Positions 55,354 to 63,867 of a stretch of 64,000 nucleotides of DNA are shown piece after piece; position 1 is the first letter of the stretch; each line of letters begins with the position of its first letter. The notes under the pieces were generated by a model, which was not told where the DNA came from, searched no databases, and saw nothing but the letters and a program-made list of their open reading frames with translations. Source of the DNA: Clostridia bacterium (GTDB taxonomy: Bacteria > Acidobacteriota > Terriglobia > Terriglobales > Acidobacteriaceae); the NCBI GenBank assembly GCA_035561135.1, contig DATMYA010000045.1, positions 1-64,000 on the forward strand. The letters are read 5' to 3'. The position numbers and the translations under genes were made by a program.

Positions 55354-56444
55354 TGTCGGATACTCACGTGAATGATTTGAAGCCGCGCGTCCTGAGTGGA
55401 ATACGCCCGACGGGCAAACTGCACCTTGGCCACTATGTTGGCGCTTTGCGCAATTGGGTGCGTTTGCAAGAAAACTACGACTGCTTCTTTTTCGCCGCCG
55501 ACTGGCATGCGCTGACGACGGACTACGCCGACACTTCTGGCGTGAAGCAGAGCACGATTGAGATCGTGATCGATTGGCTCGCGGCCGGACTCGATCCCGA
55601 AAAGTGCACCATGTTCATCCAGTCGCATGTTCCACAGCACGCCGAATTGCACCTGATGTTCTCGATGGTGACGCCACTCGGATGGCTGGAGCGCGTTCCG
55701 ACGTATAAAGAACAACGCGAGAATCTGAAAGAAAAAGACCTCGGCACGTACGGCTTCCTGGGATACCCGTTGCTGATGTCGGCGGACATTCTCCTGTACC
55801 GCGCGGCCTATGTTCCGGTCGGCGAAGACCAGGTGCCGCACGTGGAACTGACGCGTGAAGTCGCTCGCAGGTTCAACCAGTTTTTCCCGAAACAAGATGG
55901 CGTGCCGGAAGAGAAGAGAGTTTACGTATTTCCCGAGCCGAAACCGCTGTTGACGCCCACCCCAAAGCTGCCCGGCACGGATGGCCGCAAGATGTCGAAA
56001 TCTTACGGCAACTTCATTTCGCTCAGCGATCCTGAGCCCGTGGTCCGGCAGAAGCTGAAGACGATGGTCACAGATCCTGCGCGCGTGCGCCGCACCGATC
56101 CTGGCAATCCGGATGTGTGTCCCGTAGGCGATCTGCACAAGATATTCAGCGACCAGGAAACGCTCGCATGGGTGGACGTGGGGTGCCGCACCGCTGGCAT
56201 CGGCTGCATTGAATGCAAGAGCCGCGCCGCCGATCATCTGCTGAAGGTGCTGAACCCTATGCAGGAGCGACGCCGGCCTTTCGAGCAGAACCCGAAGCTG
56301 GCGTGGGACATTCTGGAGGCAGGTTCGGCAAAGGCGCGCGAAGCCGCCGCTGAAACCATGGAGCATGTTCGCGAAGCCATGCAGCTCTCGCATCAGTACG
56401 AGGCACCCAAGGCCGAAGCCAACAAAGCAGAGGGAGCGAAGTAG
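55353..56444 (+). CDS. trpS: Tryptophanyl-tRNA synthetase
   Basis: 363 residues. Class I synthetase with HLGH (24-27) and KMSKS (213-217) motifs and the Rossmann core (SGIRPTGKLHLGHYVGAL; MSADILLYRAAYVPVGEDQ). The C-terminal region contains several Cys (VCPVGDLHK, VGCRTAGIGCIEC) as in one subgroup of bacterial TrpRS. A Lys/Ala/Glu-rich tail ends the protein. It charges tRNA-Trp. It starts within the stop of the site-2 protease gene and is 5 nt before scpA, an arrangement also seen in other bacteria. Confidence 0.94.
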   Translation: MSDTHVNDLKPRVLSGIRPTGKLHLGHYVGALRNWVRLQENYDCFFFAADWHALTTDYADTSGVKQSTIEIVIDWLAAGLDPEKCTMFIQSHVPQHAELHLMFSMVTPLGWLERVPTYKEQRENLKEKDLGTYGFLGYPLLMSADILLYRAAYVPVGEDQVPHVELTREVARRFNQFFPKQDGVPEEKRVYVFPEPKPLLTPTPKLPGTDGRKMSKSYGNFISLSDPEPVVRQKLKTMVTDPARVRRTDPGNPDVCPVGDLHKIFSDQETLAWVDVGCRTAGIGCIECKSRAADHLLKVLNPMQERRRPFEQNPKLAWDILEAGSAKAREAAAETMEHVREAMQLSHQYEAPKAEANKAEGAK

Positions 56445-56449
56445 GCCTG

Positions 56450-57313
56450 ATGAGCGACTCGCCCAAGACGCACCCGGCAAACGAGCCGCAGCAGTCAGCA
56501 AAGGTGGCTGCAACACCTGCTTCCGCGAACAAAGATTCGCAGGATGAGTCGCCCTTTTCCGTCAGCGTGGGCCTGCTCTATGATGGCCCGCTCGACCTTC
56601 TGCTCGACCTCGTTCGCAAGCAGAACATCGACATCTACGACATACCCATTGCGCAGATCACGGCGCAATACCTCGCTTACGTCGAACACATCAAGCAGAT
56701 CGACGTGGATGTGGCGGCCGAATTCATCTACATGGCGTCGCTGCTCATCCACATAAAATCGAAGATGCTGCTGCCTCGCGATCCTGACGCGCTCGCAGGA
56801 GAGGACGATCCGCGCACGGAACTGGTAAACAGGCTGCTGGAGCACGAGCGCTTCAAAAGCGCGGCGCAGATGCTGATGCAGAAGCAGCAGATTGAAGAAG
56901 CCGTCCTGACGAATCCGGCGCTGAGAGAGTTCAAGGATGCCGAGGGTACGGAACCTGAGTTGGCGGCAGATGTCATCGACCTGGTGAAGACGTTCCAGAA
57001 GATTATCGAGCGGGCCAAGGAGCGTCCACAGTACAACGTGGACGAAGAAAGCGTCAGCGTTGGACAGATGATCGAGTACGTGCGACGTCGATTGATGGTG
57101 GAAGATCGCCCCATCAGGCTCAGGCTGTTGCTGCGCAACGTGCAGACGCGGCAGGCACTGATCTGCTCATTTCTCGCGATCCTGGAACTTATACGCCTGC
57201 AGGCGGTTTTGGCTCGGCAAGACGACGTTTTCGGCGACATCGTGCTGAAGAAGCACACCAATTTCGATAGCGTGCTGGGAGAAACCAGCACGGTGCACGA
57301 CGACTGGCGTTAG
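56450..57313 (+). CDS. scpA: Segregation and condensation protein ScpA (kleisin)
   Basis: 287 residues. A polar N-terminal extension of about 35 residues precedes the family start (VGLLYDGPLDLLLDLVRKQNIDIYDIPIAQITAQYL). The centre is helical with AAEFIYMASLLIHIKSKMLLP, and the C-terminal winged helix includes RQALICSFLAILELIRLQAV. ScpA is the kleisin that links SMC heads and binds ScpB in chromosome condensation and segregation. ScpB follows 106 bp downstream. The extension is slightly unusual; length is otherwise normal. Confidence 0.93.
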   Translation: MSDSPKTHPANEPQQSAKVAATPASANKDSQDESPFSVSVGLLYDGPLDLLLDLVRKQNIDIYDIPIAQITAQYLAYVEHIKQIDVDVAAEFIYMASLLIHIKSKMLLPRDPDALAGEDDPRTELVNRLLEHERFKSAAQMLMQKQQIEEAVLTNPALREFKDAEGTEPELAADVIDLVKTFQKIIERAKERPQYNVDEESVSVGQMIEYVRRRLMVEDRPIRLRLLLRNVQTRQALICSFLAILELIRLQAVLARQDDVFGDIVLKKHTNFDSVLGETSTVHDDWR

Positions 57314-57419
57314 GCCGCTTCAGCCGCGGGACATTCTGCGAGATGACAAGCCAAAGCGCACCGTTACTGACATCCAAGTTAGCGAAGTCGAGTTAACGAC
57401 AGAGAAGGTTCACAGGCGA

Positions 57420-58673
57420 ATGGGACTGAAAGCAAAAGTCGAGGCGATCATCTACGCGGCCGAAGAGCCGATCACGCTGGAACAGATTTCGGTGCTCGTT
57501 CGAGACATGGTCCTGGCCGACATGGTCTTGGCCGAACAGTCTTCTGACCAGGCACGCGTGGCGGACACGCCATCCGAATCCGTCACTGAGCAGGAAGCGC
57601 TGCTGCCAGAGACCACCTCTCCGGCTGAAGAGCCGAACGCGGACGAAGTTGCCGCAGACGTGGTCAGCGCCTCCGTGATTGTGGTGCAAAGCACGGAGTC
57701 AGCAGCCGAGCCCAGTGTTGATGAATTGTCTCCGATCGAGAACGCAAGCGTTGTTGCGCCCGAGCAGACACGGGGTAAGAAGAAGAAATCCGATGCTCCG
57801 AAGAAAGAACCGACTGAAGATGCCCGCGTAAGGGCCCGCCTACGCGCCATCATCGAAGAGCTTATCTCGGATTACGATCGCGAAGAACGTGGGATTGAAA
57901 TTCGCCAGGTTGCAGGCGGATATCGCATGGCAACCAAACCTGAGCATCACGACGTGGTGCGCGCTTTCGCTAAGAGCCTGAAGCCTCCGGTGCGCCTGTC
58001 AATGGCTGCGCTGGAGACGCTTGCGGTGATTGCCTATAAGCAGCCCGTCACGGTCCCCGAGATCAGCGAAATCCGCGGGGTGGAATCCGGCGGCGTTATT
58101 GGAACGCTGCTCGACCGCAAGCTCGTTACAACGGCTGGGCGAAAGCAGGTTATCGGACGCCCAATCCTGTACAAAACCAGCAAGGAATTCCTGCTGCGTT
58201 TCGGACTAAACGAGCTCGCCGAACTGCCCAGCATGGAAGAATTCGAAAAGATCGCGGCCGACGGTCAGGGCGATCTGTTCCCCAAACAGGAGCCGACGGC
58301 GACTTCCATCGATACGCCCGAAGCAGCAGTCCCTGCACTCGTACCTGGCGCTGAAGCAGATGCGGATGAGGTAAGAGCGGGCGCACCGGATGCAGCGGAG
58401 CAGAGTGAGGCTTCAGGCGACGCTGATCTGAGCGCGGAAGCGGGAGAAACGGCCGCAGTCGAGCGACTCACGACCGAACAGGATACCGAACAGGTTGAAG
58501 ATATCCAGGCCGCTGAGCCAGCACAGCCCGAAGCAATGGAAGGCAAACCGGACAGCATAGGCGAGGCTCAAGCTGCGAAAGCCACTCAGTCCGAAGCAGT
58601 GGAAGACGAGCCAACCTCGGAAAAGTCAAAGGCCGAAGAAGATTTGAAGGCCGACGCAGTTCGTAGTGAGTAG
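57420..58673 (+). CDS. scpB: Segregation and condensation protein ScpB with large disordered insertion and tail
   Basis: 417 residues against about 190-200 for typical ScpB. The first winged helix starts normally (KAKVEAIIYAAEEPITLEQISVLV) but is interrupted by about 100 acidic, low-complexity residues (29-132) that end in a Lys-rich patch (KKKKSDAPKKEP). The fold then resumes (RLRAIIEELISDYDREERGIEI) and the second winged helix is intact (LAVIAYKQPVTVPEISEIRGVESGGVIGTLLDRKLV). Residues 280-417 are an acidic Glu/Ala-rich tail. ScpB forms a dimer that binds ScpA in the SMC complex. The frame is intact throughout. Confidence 0.9.
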   Translation: MGLKAKVEAIIYAAEEPITLEQISVLVRDMVLADMVLAEQSSDQARVADTPSESVTEQEALLPETTSPAEEPNADEVAADVVSASVIVVQSTESAAEPSVDELSPIENASVVAPEQTRGKKKKSDAPKKEPTEDARVRARLRAIIEELISDYDREERGIEIRQVAGGYRMATKPEHHDVVRAFAKSLKPPVRLSMAALETLAVIAYKQPVTVPEISEIRGVESGGVIGTLLDRKLVTTAGRKQVIGRPILYKTSKEFLLRFGLNELAELPSMEEFEKIAADGQGDLFPKQEPTATSIDTPEAAVPALVPGAEADADEVRAGAPDAAEQSEASGDADLSAEAGETAAVERLTTEQDTEQVEDIQAAEPAQPEAMEGKPDSIGEAQAAKATQSEAVEDEPTSEKSKAEEDLKADAVRSE

Positions 58674-58716
58674 CCTGTTACCGTAATGGTTCGCTTGCCT
58701 GTATCATGGAAGTTGC

Positions 58717-60705
58717 ATGGCTCTCGAACGATTGCAAAAGATCCTTGCGGCCGCTGGCGTGGCATCTCGCCGCAAGGCAGAAGAGCTCATTACCGCCGGC
58801 CGCATCACCGTTAACGGAACAACCGTCACCGAACTTGGCAGCAAGGCCGATCCCGACAGCGACCACATACGCGTCGATGACAAGCCTCTGAAGGATGCCG
58901 AGCGCCCGGTTTACATCCTGCTCAACAAGCCAAAAGGGTACGTGACTACGGTCACCGATCCCGAAGGCCGTCCCACGGTCATGGAGTTCGTGCGCGCCAT
59001 CCCTGAGCGAGTCTTCCCTGTTGGACGCCTCGACTTCCTGAGCGAAGGTCTGCTGCTACTGACCAACGATGGCGACTTGATGCAGCGCCTCACGAAGGCC
59101 TCATCGCACGTTCCCAAGACCTACATGGTCAAGGTGAGCGGCGAACCCAAAGAAGAAGACATCGACAAGCTGCGCGCGGGCATTGTGCTGCCTCCCGAGC
59201 CCTCTCGCGCCGGAACTTTCGGCGGGACGCTGCCGGGCATGAAGCGTCGTTCGGAGACCGTGAAGACGCAGCCTGCCCGGATCGAACTGGCCAAGGCACA
59301 GGAAAATCCCTGGTACGAAGTGACTTTGCTCGAAGGCCGCAATCGCCAGATCCGCCGTATGTTCGAGCAGATTGGCCACCACGTCGAGAAGATCAAACGA
59401 GTGCGCTACGGAACCCTTGAGCTGGACGTGGAGCCGGGCGAGTTCCGCATCTTGTCGCCGGTGGAAGTGGTCCGTTTGAAGAGCTCGATTGGCAAGCCGG
59501 TGAGCCTGGCTCCCTCGCGGCCACGCCGCAGCGAACCTCGCAATGCAGAATCTCGTGCACCTGAAACTCGCGTTCCTGAACAAGGACGTACGGAAGCGCC
59601 CCGCGGCCCTGCGCGAGAGCGTCCCGGCAGACGCGAGGGAAGGCCGAGCAGTCGCGGCCCTCAACGCGGGCGTCCAGCGCGAACCGAGCGCGAACCGAGA
59701 GAATCCGGCATTCGCCACTTCGACAGCGAAGGTAAAGTGCAGCCTGAAGTGCCGACCGAACGACCGCGCCGTACAGAGCGTCCGACGGGGCGCAATGACC
59801 GCGAGCGCCGTCCCAGTACAGGTGGATTCAAGTCGGCCGGGTTCAAATCTGGAGGGTTCAAATCTGGCGGGTTCAAGTCGAAGCCCGGCGGCTTCGGTTT
59901 CCGCGAGAGCCGTGGACCAAACATGGCAGGCTCCGTTGATCGCCCGAACAGGCCGAGTGCAGGGTTTGGCGAGCGACCGAGCAGACCAAGAAGTACAAGC
60001 TTTAATGATCGTCCGGACCGTCCCAAGACTGGCGGGTTCGGTGATCGTCCGAGTCGTGGCCCCAAGCCAGGCGGGTTCAAGAGCAGTGGCTTTGGCGGCG
60101 GAAATCGTCGGCCTGATGATCGTCGGTCAAAGACGGGTAGTTTCGGTGATCGTCCGAGTCGTGGGCCGAAACCGGAAGGCTTCGCGGCTCGTCCGAGCCG
60201 TGGGCCGGGTGGATTCAAGAGCGGCGGTTTCGGTGATCGCGAGAGCAGCGGCCCAAGAGCTGGCGGAATTGGTGATCGTCCGGGTCGACCGTCGACTAAA
60301 TCGAAGTCGGGTGGATTCGGTGCGCGTCCGAGCCGTGACCCCGCTGAGGGCGGGTTTGGCGGCGAGAATCGCGGACCTAAGCCAGGCGGCTTCGGTGGTC
60401 GTCCAAAAACAGGCAGCTTCGGGAGAAGGCCGAAGACGGGAAGCTTTGGCAGAGCAAAGAGCGGTGGCTTCGGTGGAAGAACGAAGACTGGCGCTGAAGG
60501 CGGCGAGAGTCGTGAACCCCGGACCGGTGGTTTCGGTGGTAGATCCACAACCGGCGGGTTCGGCAGCAAGCGTAAGACCGGCGGGTTCGGTGGTAGACCG
60601 AAATCTGGCGAGTTTGGCAGCAGCAAAAGTCGCAGCCCTAAACCCGGCGGACGACCCGGCGGTTTCGGTGGATCTAAGAAGAAATTTCCGAAGAGGGATC
60701 GATGA
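58717..60705 (+). CDS. RluB-like rRNA pseudouridine synthase with long Gly/Phe/Arg-rich tail
   Basis: 662 residues; the enzyme part is the first 250. S4 RNA-binding domain (ERLQKILAAAGVASRRKAEEL), then the RsuA/RluB/E/F catalytic core with Asp106 in GRLDFLSEG and the conserved LLEGRNRQIRRMF. It should convert one uridine, probably in 23S rRNA, to pseudouridine. About 400 C-terminal residues are low complexity: Arg/Pro/Glu-rich first, then many FGDRPSRGPKPGGF- and KSGGF-like units, ending in KKKFPKRDR. The tail is likely disordered and RNA-binding. The stop overlaps the hisC start. Confidence 0.88.
   Translation: MALERLQKILAAAGVASRRKAEELITAGRITVNGTTVTELGSKADPDSDHIRVDDKPLKDAERPVYILLNKPKGYVTTVTDPEGRPTVMEFVRAIPERVFPVGRLDFLSEGLLLLTNDGDLMQRLTKASSHVPKTYMVKVSGEPKEEDIDKLRAGIVLPPEPSRAGTFGGTLPGMKRRSETVKTQPARIELAKAQENPWYEVTLLEGRNRQIRRMFEQIGHHVEKIKRVRYGTLELDVEPGEFRILSPVEVVRLKSSIGKPVSLAPSRPRRSEPRNAESRAPETRVPEQGRTEAPRGPARERPGRREGRPSSRGPQRGRPARTEREPRESGIRHFDSEGKVQPEVPTERPRRTERPTGRNDRERRPSTGGFKSAGFKSGGFKSGGFKSKPGGFGFRESRGPNMAGSVDRPNRPSAGFGERPSRPRSTSFNDRPDRPKTGGFGDRPSRGPKPGGFKSSGFGGGNRRPDDRRSKTGSFGDRPSRGPKPEGFAARPSRGPGGFKSGGFGDRESSGPRAGGIGDRPGRPSTKSKSGGFGARPSRDPAEGGFGGENRGPKPGGFGGRPKTGSFGRRPKTGSFGRAKSGGFGGRTKTGAEGGESREPRTGGFGGRSTTGGFGSKRKTGGFGGRPKSGEFGSSKSRSPKPGGRPGGFGGSKKKFPKRDR
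59820..60690 (+). repeat. Low-complexity GGF/RPSRG-coding repeats in the pseudouridine synthase gene
   Basis: About 870 bp of degenerate repeats that encode KSGGF, FGGRPKTG and FGDRPSRGPK-type units, with recurring DNA words such as GGCGGGTTCGGTG and TTCGGTGATCGTCCGAGTCGTG. The bias keeps other frames open on both strands, which should not be read as overlapping genes. Confidence 0.85.
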
Positions 60706-61835
60706 GCAAATTCGAAGAACTCGTGCCGGAACGCATCAAGGCGTTGGGTGGATACGCGCCCGGCAAACCGCTTAAGCAGGCTGAAGCCGAGAGCGGCATC
60801 AAGTGCATCAAGCTAGCCTCGAACGAGAACCCGTACGGCCCTTCGCCGTTGGCGGTACAGGCGATGAAAGCGGCCGCCGAGGGCATTCATCTCTATCCTG
60901 ACAACGACGCCGCAGAGCTGAAGGCGCGCCTGTCGGAGCTGAACGGCTTGAAGCCCGAGCAAGTTCTGATTACTGCCGGGTCCACGGCGTTCCTCGATAT
61001 TATCGCTCGTACGCTGCTCGGTCCGGGGCTGAACGCCATCTCCAGTGAGCGCTCGTTCATCGTGTATCCGATCGTAACGCGGGGTGCTGGCGGCGAGTTC
61101 CGCCAAGTTCCCATGAAGAACGACACGTTCGATCTGGATGCAATTGCAGAGGCGATCGACAGCAACACCCGCGTCATCTTCTTTCCTAATCCGAATAATC
61201 CTACCGGGACAATGGTCCCGGCCGGCGACGTCGACCGCTTCATTGCACGCGTGCCTGATCACGTCATTGTCGTGCTGGACGAAGCTTATTACGATTTTGC
61301 GCAATACTTCGCACGGCAGCGCGGGGTTGACTACTCCCATGCCCTCGACTATGTGCGCGAGGAGCGAAATGTAGTGGTGCTGCGTACGTTCTCAAAAGCT
61401 CATGGGCTTGCAGGCGTTCGCGTTGCCTATGGCTTTGGGCCTGCGGAACTGATGGGGTACTTCGCGCGCGTGCGCACGGCGTTCATGATTTCCTCGGTTG
61501 GTGAAGCGGGGGCAATGGCGGCGCTCAACGACGAAGCGCACCTTCAAAAGGCGTTGGACAACAATGCTGCGGGCCAGAAGTGGTTGATGGCGAAGTTCGA
61601 AGGCATGGGATACAAACCGGTCGAGAGCTGGGCCAACTTCATCTACTGCGACATGGGCGAGGACTCGGCGGCACTTACGAGGCGCTTGCAAGAGGAAGGC
61701 GTCATTGTTCGCCCCCTCAGCGGTCCTTGGGGCGCTCGCACCGCGATTCGTGTGACGGTTGGCACTCCGGAAGAGAATGAGAAATTCGTAAAGGCACTTA
61801 AGAAAGTCACGGCAGGCGCTGTAGTCAACCAATAG
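60702..61835 (+). CDS. hisC: Histidinol-phosphate aminotransferase
   Basis: 377 residues, fold type I aminotransferase. LASNENPYGPSPLAVQAM near residue 38 is the HisC substrate and dimer signature; NPNNPTGT (163-170), LDEAYYDF (192-199) and the PLP lysine Lys232 in FSKAHGLAGVRVAYG are all present. It transfers the amino group from glutamate to imidazole-acetol phosphate in histidine synthesis; some homologues also act on aromatic substrates. It starts 4 nt before the end of the pseudouridine synthase gene and no other his gene is in the window. Confidence 0.9.
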   Translation: MSKFEELVPERIKALGGYAPGKPLKQAEAESGIKCIKLASNENPYGPSPLAVQAMKAAAEGIHLYPDNDAAELKARLSELNGLKPEQVLITAGSTAFLDIIARTLLGPGLNAISSERSFIVYPIVTRGAGGEFRQVPMKNDTFDLDAIAEAIDSNTRVIFFPNPNNPTGTMVPAGDVDRFIARVPDHVIVVLDEAYYDFAQYFARQRGVDYSHALDYVREERNVVVLRTFSKAHGLAGVRVAYGFGPAELMGYFARVRTAFMISSVGEAGAMAALNDEAHLQKALDNNAAGQKWLMAKFEGMGYKPVESWANFIYCDMGEDSAALTRRLQEEGVIVRPLSGPWGARTAIRVTVGTPEENEKFVKALKKVTAGAVVNQ

Positions 61836-61856
61836 CTTCTGCGTTTGCCGTATGGA

Positions 61857-61890
61857 AGGCCGCGAGCAGATCGCGGCCTTTTTGTTTTCG
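61857..61890 (+). terminator. Strong intrinsic terminator after hisC
   Basis: Ten-bp perfect stem AAGGCCGCGA/TCGCGGCCTT (61857-61866 and 61872-61881), 5-nt loop, then TTTTGTTTTC. It ends the trpS-scp-hisC group and lies just before the convergent ROK kinase gene. Confidence 0.9.
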
Positions 61891-61892
61891 GT

Positions 61893-62927
61893 CTAAACAG
61901 TGCGCCGATGCAGGTGCCGGGCTCGCTCAGCGGGTAGCAGAGGGATGCGCGCCGCACCGAATAGTCCGGCATCGCTGCCCAGCAACGCTCGCGTGATGAC
62001 GGTCGTTTTCCGGTCGGGGAATCCAGCAGCCTCCGCCAGGTCGGGCGCGGTCGCGGCGTAAACAAACGAGCGCCGGCGCACCTCCTCCATCATCTTTGGC
62101 GCGAAGGCGTCCCATGCCGAGGACACGCCTCCGCCAACAACAAACATCGGCAGGTTGAGCGCGTTCACAAAATCAGCGATGACGATTCCGAGCGCTTGTC
62201 CAACACGGTGGAAAATCTCCTGTGCTGGACGGTCTCCCTGGATCGCCATCTGGTACACCCTGCGAGCGTCTAATATCTTGTCTTCACTTTCGGTGGCGTG
62301 CGCCAACTCAGGAGCCGTACCGGCGGCTATGGCCTCGCGCGCCATTCGTACGATGGCGGTGGCAGAAGCATATTGCTCCACGCAGCCGAGGTTACCGCAA
62401 CCGCACTGCCGCCCATCGGGCTGCACGGTGATGTGCCCAAGTTCGCCGGCCATACCGTTCATTCCGTGCCAGATCATGCCATCGAGCACGATGCCGCCGC
62501 CCACGCCCGTACCCAGGGTCAACATGCACATGCTTCCGAAGTCGCGCGCTGCGCCAAGCCACTGCTCGCCAAGAGCCGCTGCATTCGCGTCATTCTCCAA
62601 GAAGACCTGCGTGCCCAATCTACGCTCGATTTCGCTATGAACGGGGTAGTCGCTCCAGCCCGGCAGGTTTGGAGATTCACGCAACATGCCGGTGCTCATG
62701 TCGATGATTCCCGGCACCCCGATTCCGATTCCAGCCAACTCGGCTGTTCCTCTGAGTTTTTCCGAAACTTGAGTGATCGCATCCGTCATGTCACCGATGA
62801 CGTGGTCGCGTCCTTTGGCCACCTGTGTTCCGGTCGTGAGTTTTTCTAGGAGCGTACCCTGCTCATCCACGGCTGCAATGCGCAGATTTGTACCGCCCAG
62901 ATCGACACCTATCGCAAATGAACGCAT
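61893..62927 (-). CDS. ROK-family glucokinase
   Basis: 344 residues. ATP-binding VDLGGTNLRIAAVDE at the N-terminus, sugar-site ENDANAAALGEQ, GTGVGGGIVLDG, and the ROK zinc motif CGCGNLGCVEQ that follows the catalytic ELGH region. It should phosphorylate glucose or a related hexose with ATP. Length is slightly above the usual 310-325 due to a C-terminal extension (LLPAERARHLHRRTV). The ATG at 62927 gives the standard start. No sugar transporter or regulator gene is next to it. Confidence 0.9.
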   Translation of the reverse strand: MRSFAIGVDLGGTNLRIAAVDEQGTLLEKLTTGTQVAKGRDHVIGDMTDAITQVSEKLRGTAELAGIGIGVPGIIDMSTGMLRESPNLPGWSDYPVHSEIERRLGTQVFLENDANAAALGEQWLGAARDFGSMCMLTLGTGVGGGIVLDGMIWHGMNGMAGELGHITVQPDGRQCGCGNLGCVEQYASATAIVRMAREAIAAGTAPELAHATESEDKILDARRVYQMAIQGDRPAQEIFHRVGQALGIVIADFVNALNLPMFVVGGGVSSAWDAFAPKMMEEVRRRSFVYAATAPDLAEAAGFPDRKTTVITRALLGSDAGLFGAARIPLLPAERARHLHRRTV

Positions 62928-62976
62928 AGGAAGATTCTAGTTGCGCCAAGGAGAAACATTCAATTTCCGATGACAA

Positions 62977-63759
62977 TTAATCGGTTTCTGGACTGAATGT
63001 GACGGTGAGCGTCGTTACTCGGGATGCGTTCCTGCGGACCGGCGGATCATAACGTTGCGACTTCACAATTTTGATCGCAGGCTCAAACAGCTCTGCCGGA
63101 CCTCGCAGTATTGCCAGCTCCTCCGCGGCGCCATTCGTGCCTATCGTTGCCTCCAGTACGACCGCACCGCGCAGGTTGCGATACTCATCCAGCGACAACG
63201 ATTTCACGACCTGGGGATGCGGGGCAGATGGCGATGCATAACCGAATCGCAGCGGTGCGTCCGGCAAAGCGTGCGGGATGATGATCGCCGGCACCTGGCT
63301 GGGCTTCAGCGGGATCTTGCGTCCACTTGAATCCATGGCGCTGGCGACGAACGGGGTCTCCGAGAGCGCATGGCCATCTACAATTTCGACGTTGTAGGAG
63401 GCAGCGAGTGCAGCTGGTTGCGTGCGCTGCGAAGGCGCGCGACCGCGCGATTTGTGCCTGGTCGGGACATCTTTCTTCTCGGCCTTTTGCTCGTCTTGTT
63501 CTTCGGCAGAGGCGGAATTGAACGTACCGCTCATTTTCCCCACGGTTTGCACCAGGGCTTTAACGTCCATCCGCCGGACGAGCAAATATCCAGTGGCAGC
63601 GACACCGATTGCACAGATGAATATCAGCGTCCAGATGGTGATCGGAACCCTTGCTTTCGGCTCCGGCGATGCCTCCAGGTATGTGCTGACGGATTCGCGA
63701 AGGCGCGACAGTTCATCTTCCGGATTCGAAGCCTGGCTGAAAGGATGATCTGAGTTCAC
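62977..63759 (-). CDS. Membrane-anchored TonB-family protein (TonB_C domain)
   Basis: 260 residues. A cytoplasmic N-terminus of about 40 residues, one membrane helix (40-61), a charged linker rich in Lys, Glu and Ser, and a C-terminal TonB-type domain (GAVVLEATIGTNGAAEELAILRGPAELFEPAIKIVKSQRYDPP). I chose the GTG at 63759 because GGAGGT lies 5 nt upstream. It could energise TonB-dependent receptors, but the linker is not Pro-rich and there is no exbB/exbD nearby, so an envelope-sensing or structural role is also possible. Confidence 0.8.
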   Translation of the reverse strand: MNSDHPFSQASNPEDELSRLRESVSTYLEASPEPKARVPITIWTLIFICAIGVAATGYLLVRRMDVKALVQTVGKMSGTFNSASAEEQDEQKAEKKDVPTRHKSRGRAPSQRTQPAALAASYNVEIVDGHALSETPFVASAMDSSGRKIPLKPSQVPAIIIPHALPDAPLRFGYASPSAPHPQVVKSLSLDEYRNLRGAVVLEATIGTNGAAEELAILRGPAELFEPAIKIVKSQRYDPPVRRNASRVTTLTVTFSPETD

Positions 63760-63867
63760 TACACACCTCCGGGGCAAAGACGAGCAACCGATCGGGTTGC
63801 GAAGCGAAGAACGTACCCGGCGATGGGATGCGCAAGCAGATTAGGGAGTTGCTGCTGGTATTCGAAG

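Noticed and set aside
59543..60775. Long open frames in other frames and on the opposite strand across the pseudouridine synthase tail (about 410 and 321 codons)
   Set aside because: They arise from the repeat composition (GGC/GGT/CGN-rich), have no SD or family match, and are out of frame with a clearly conserved enzyme.
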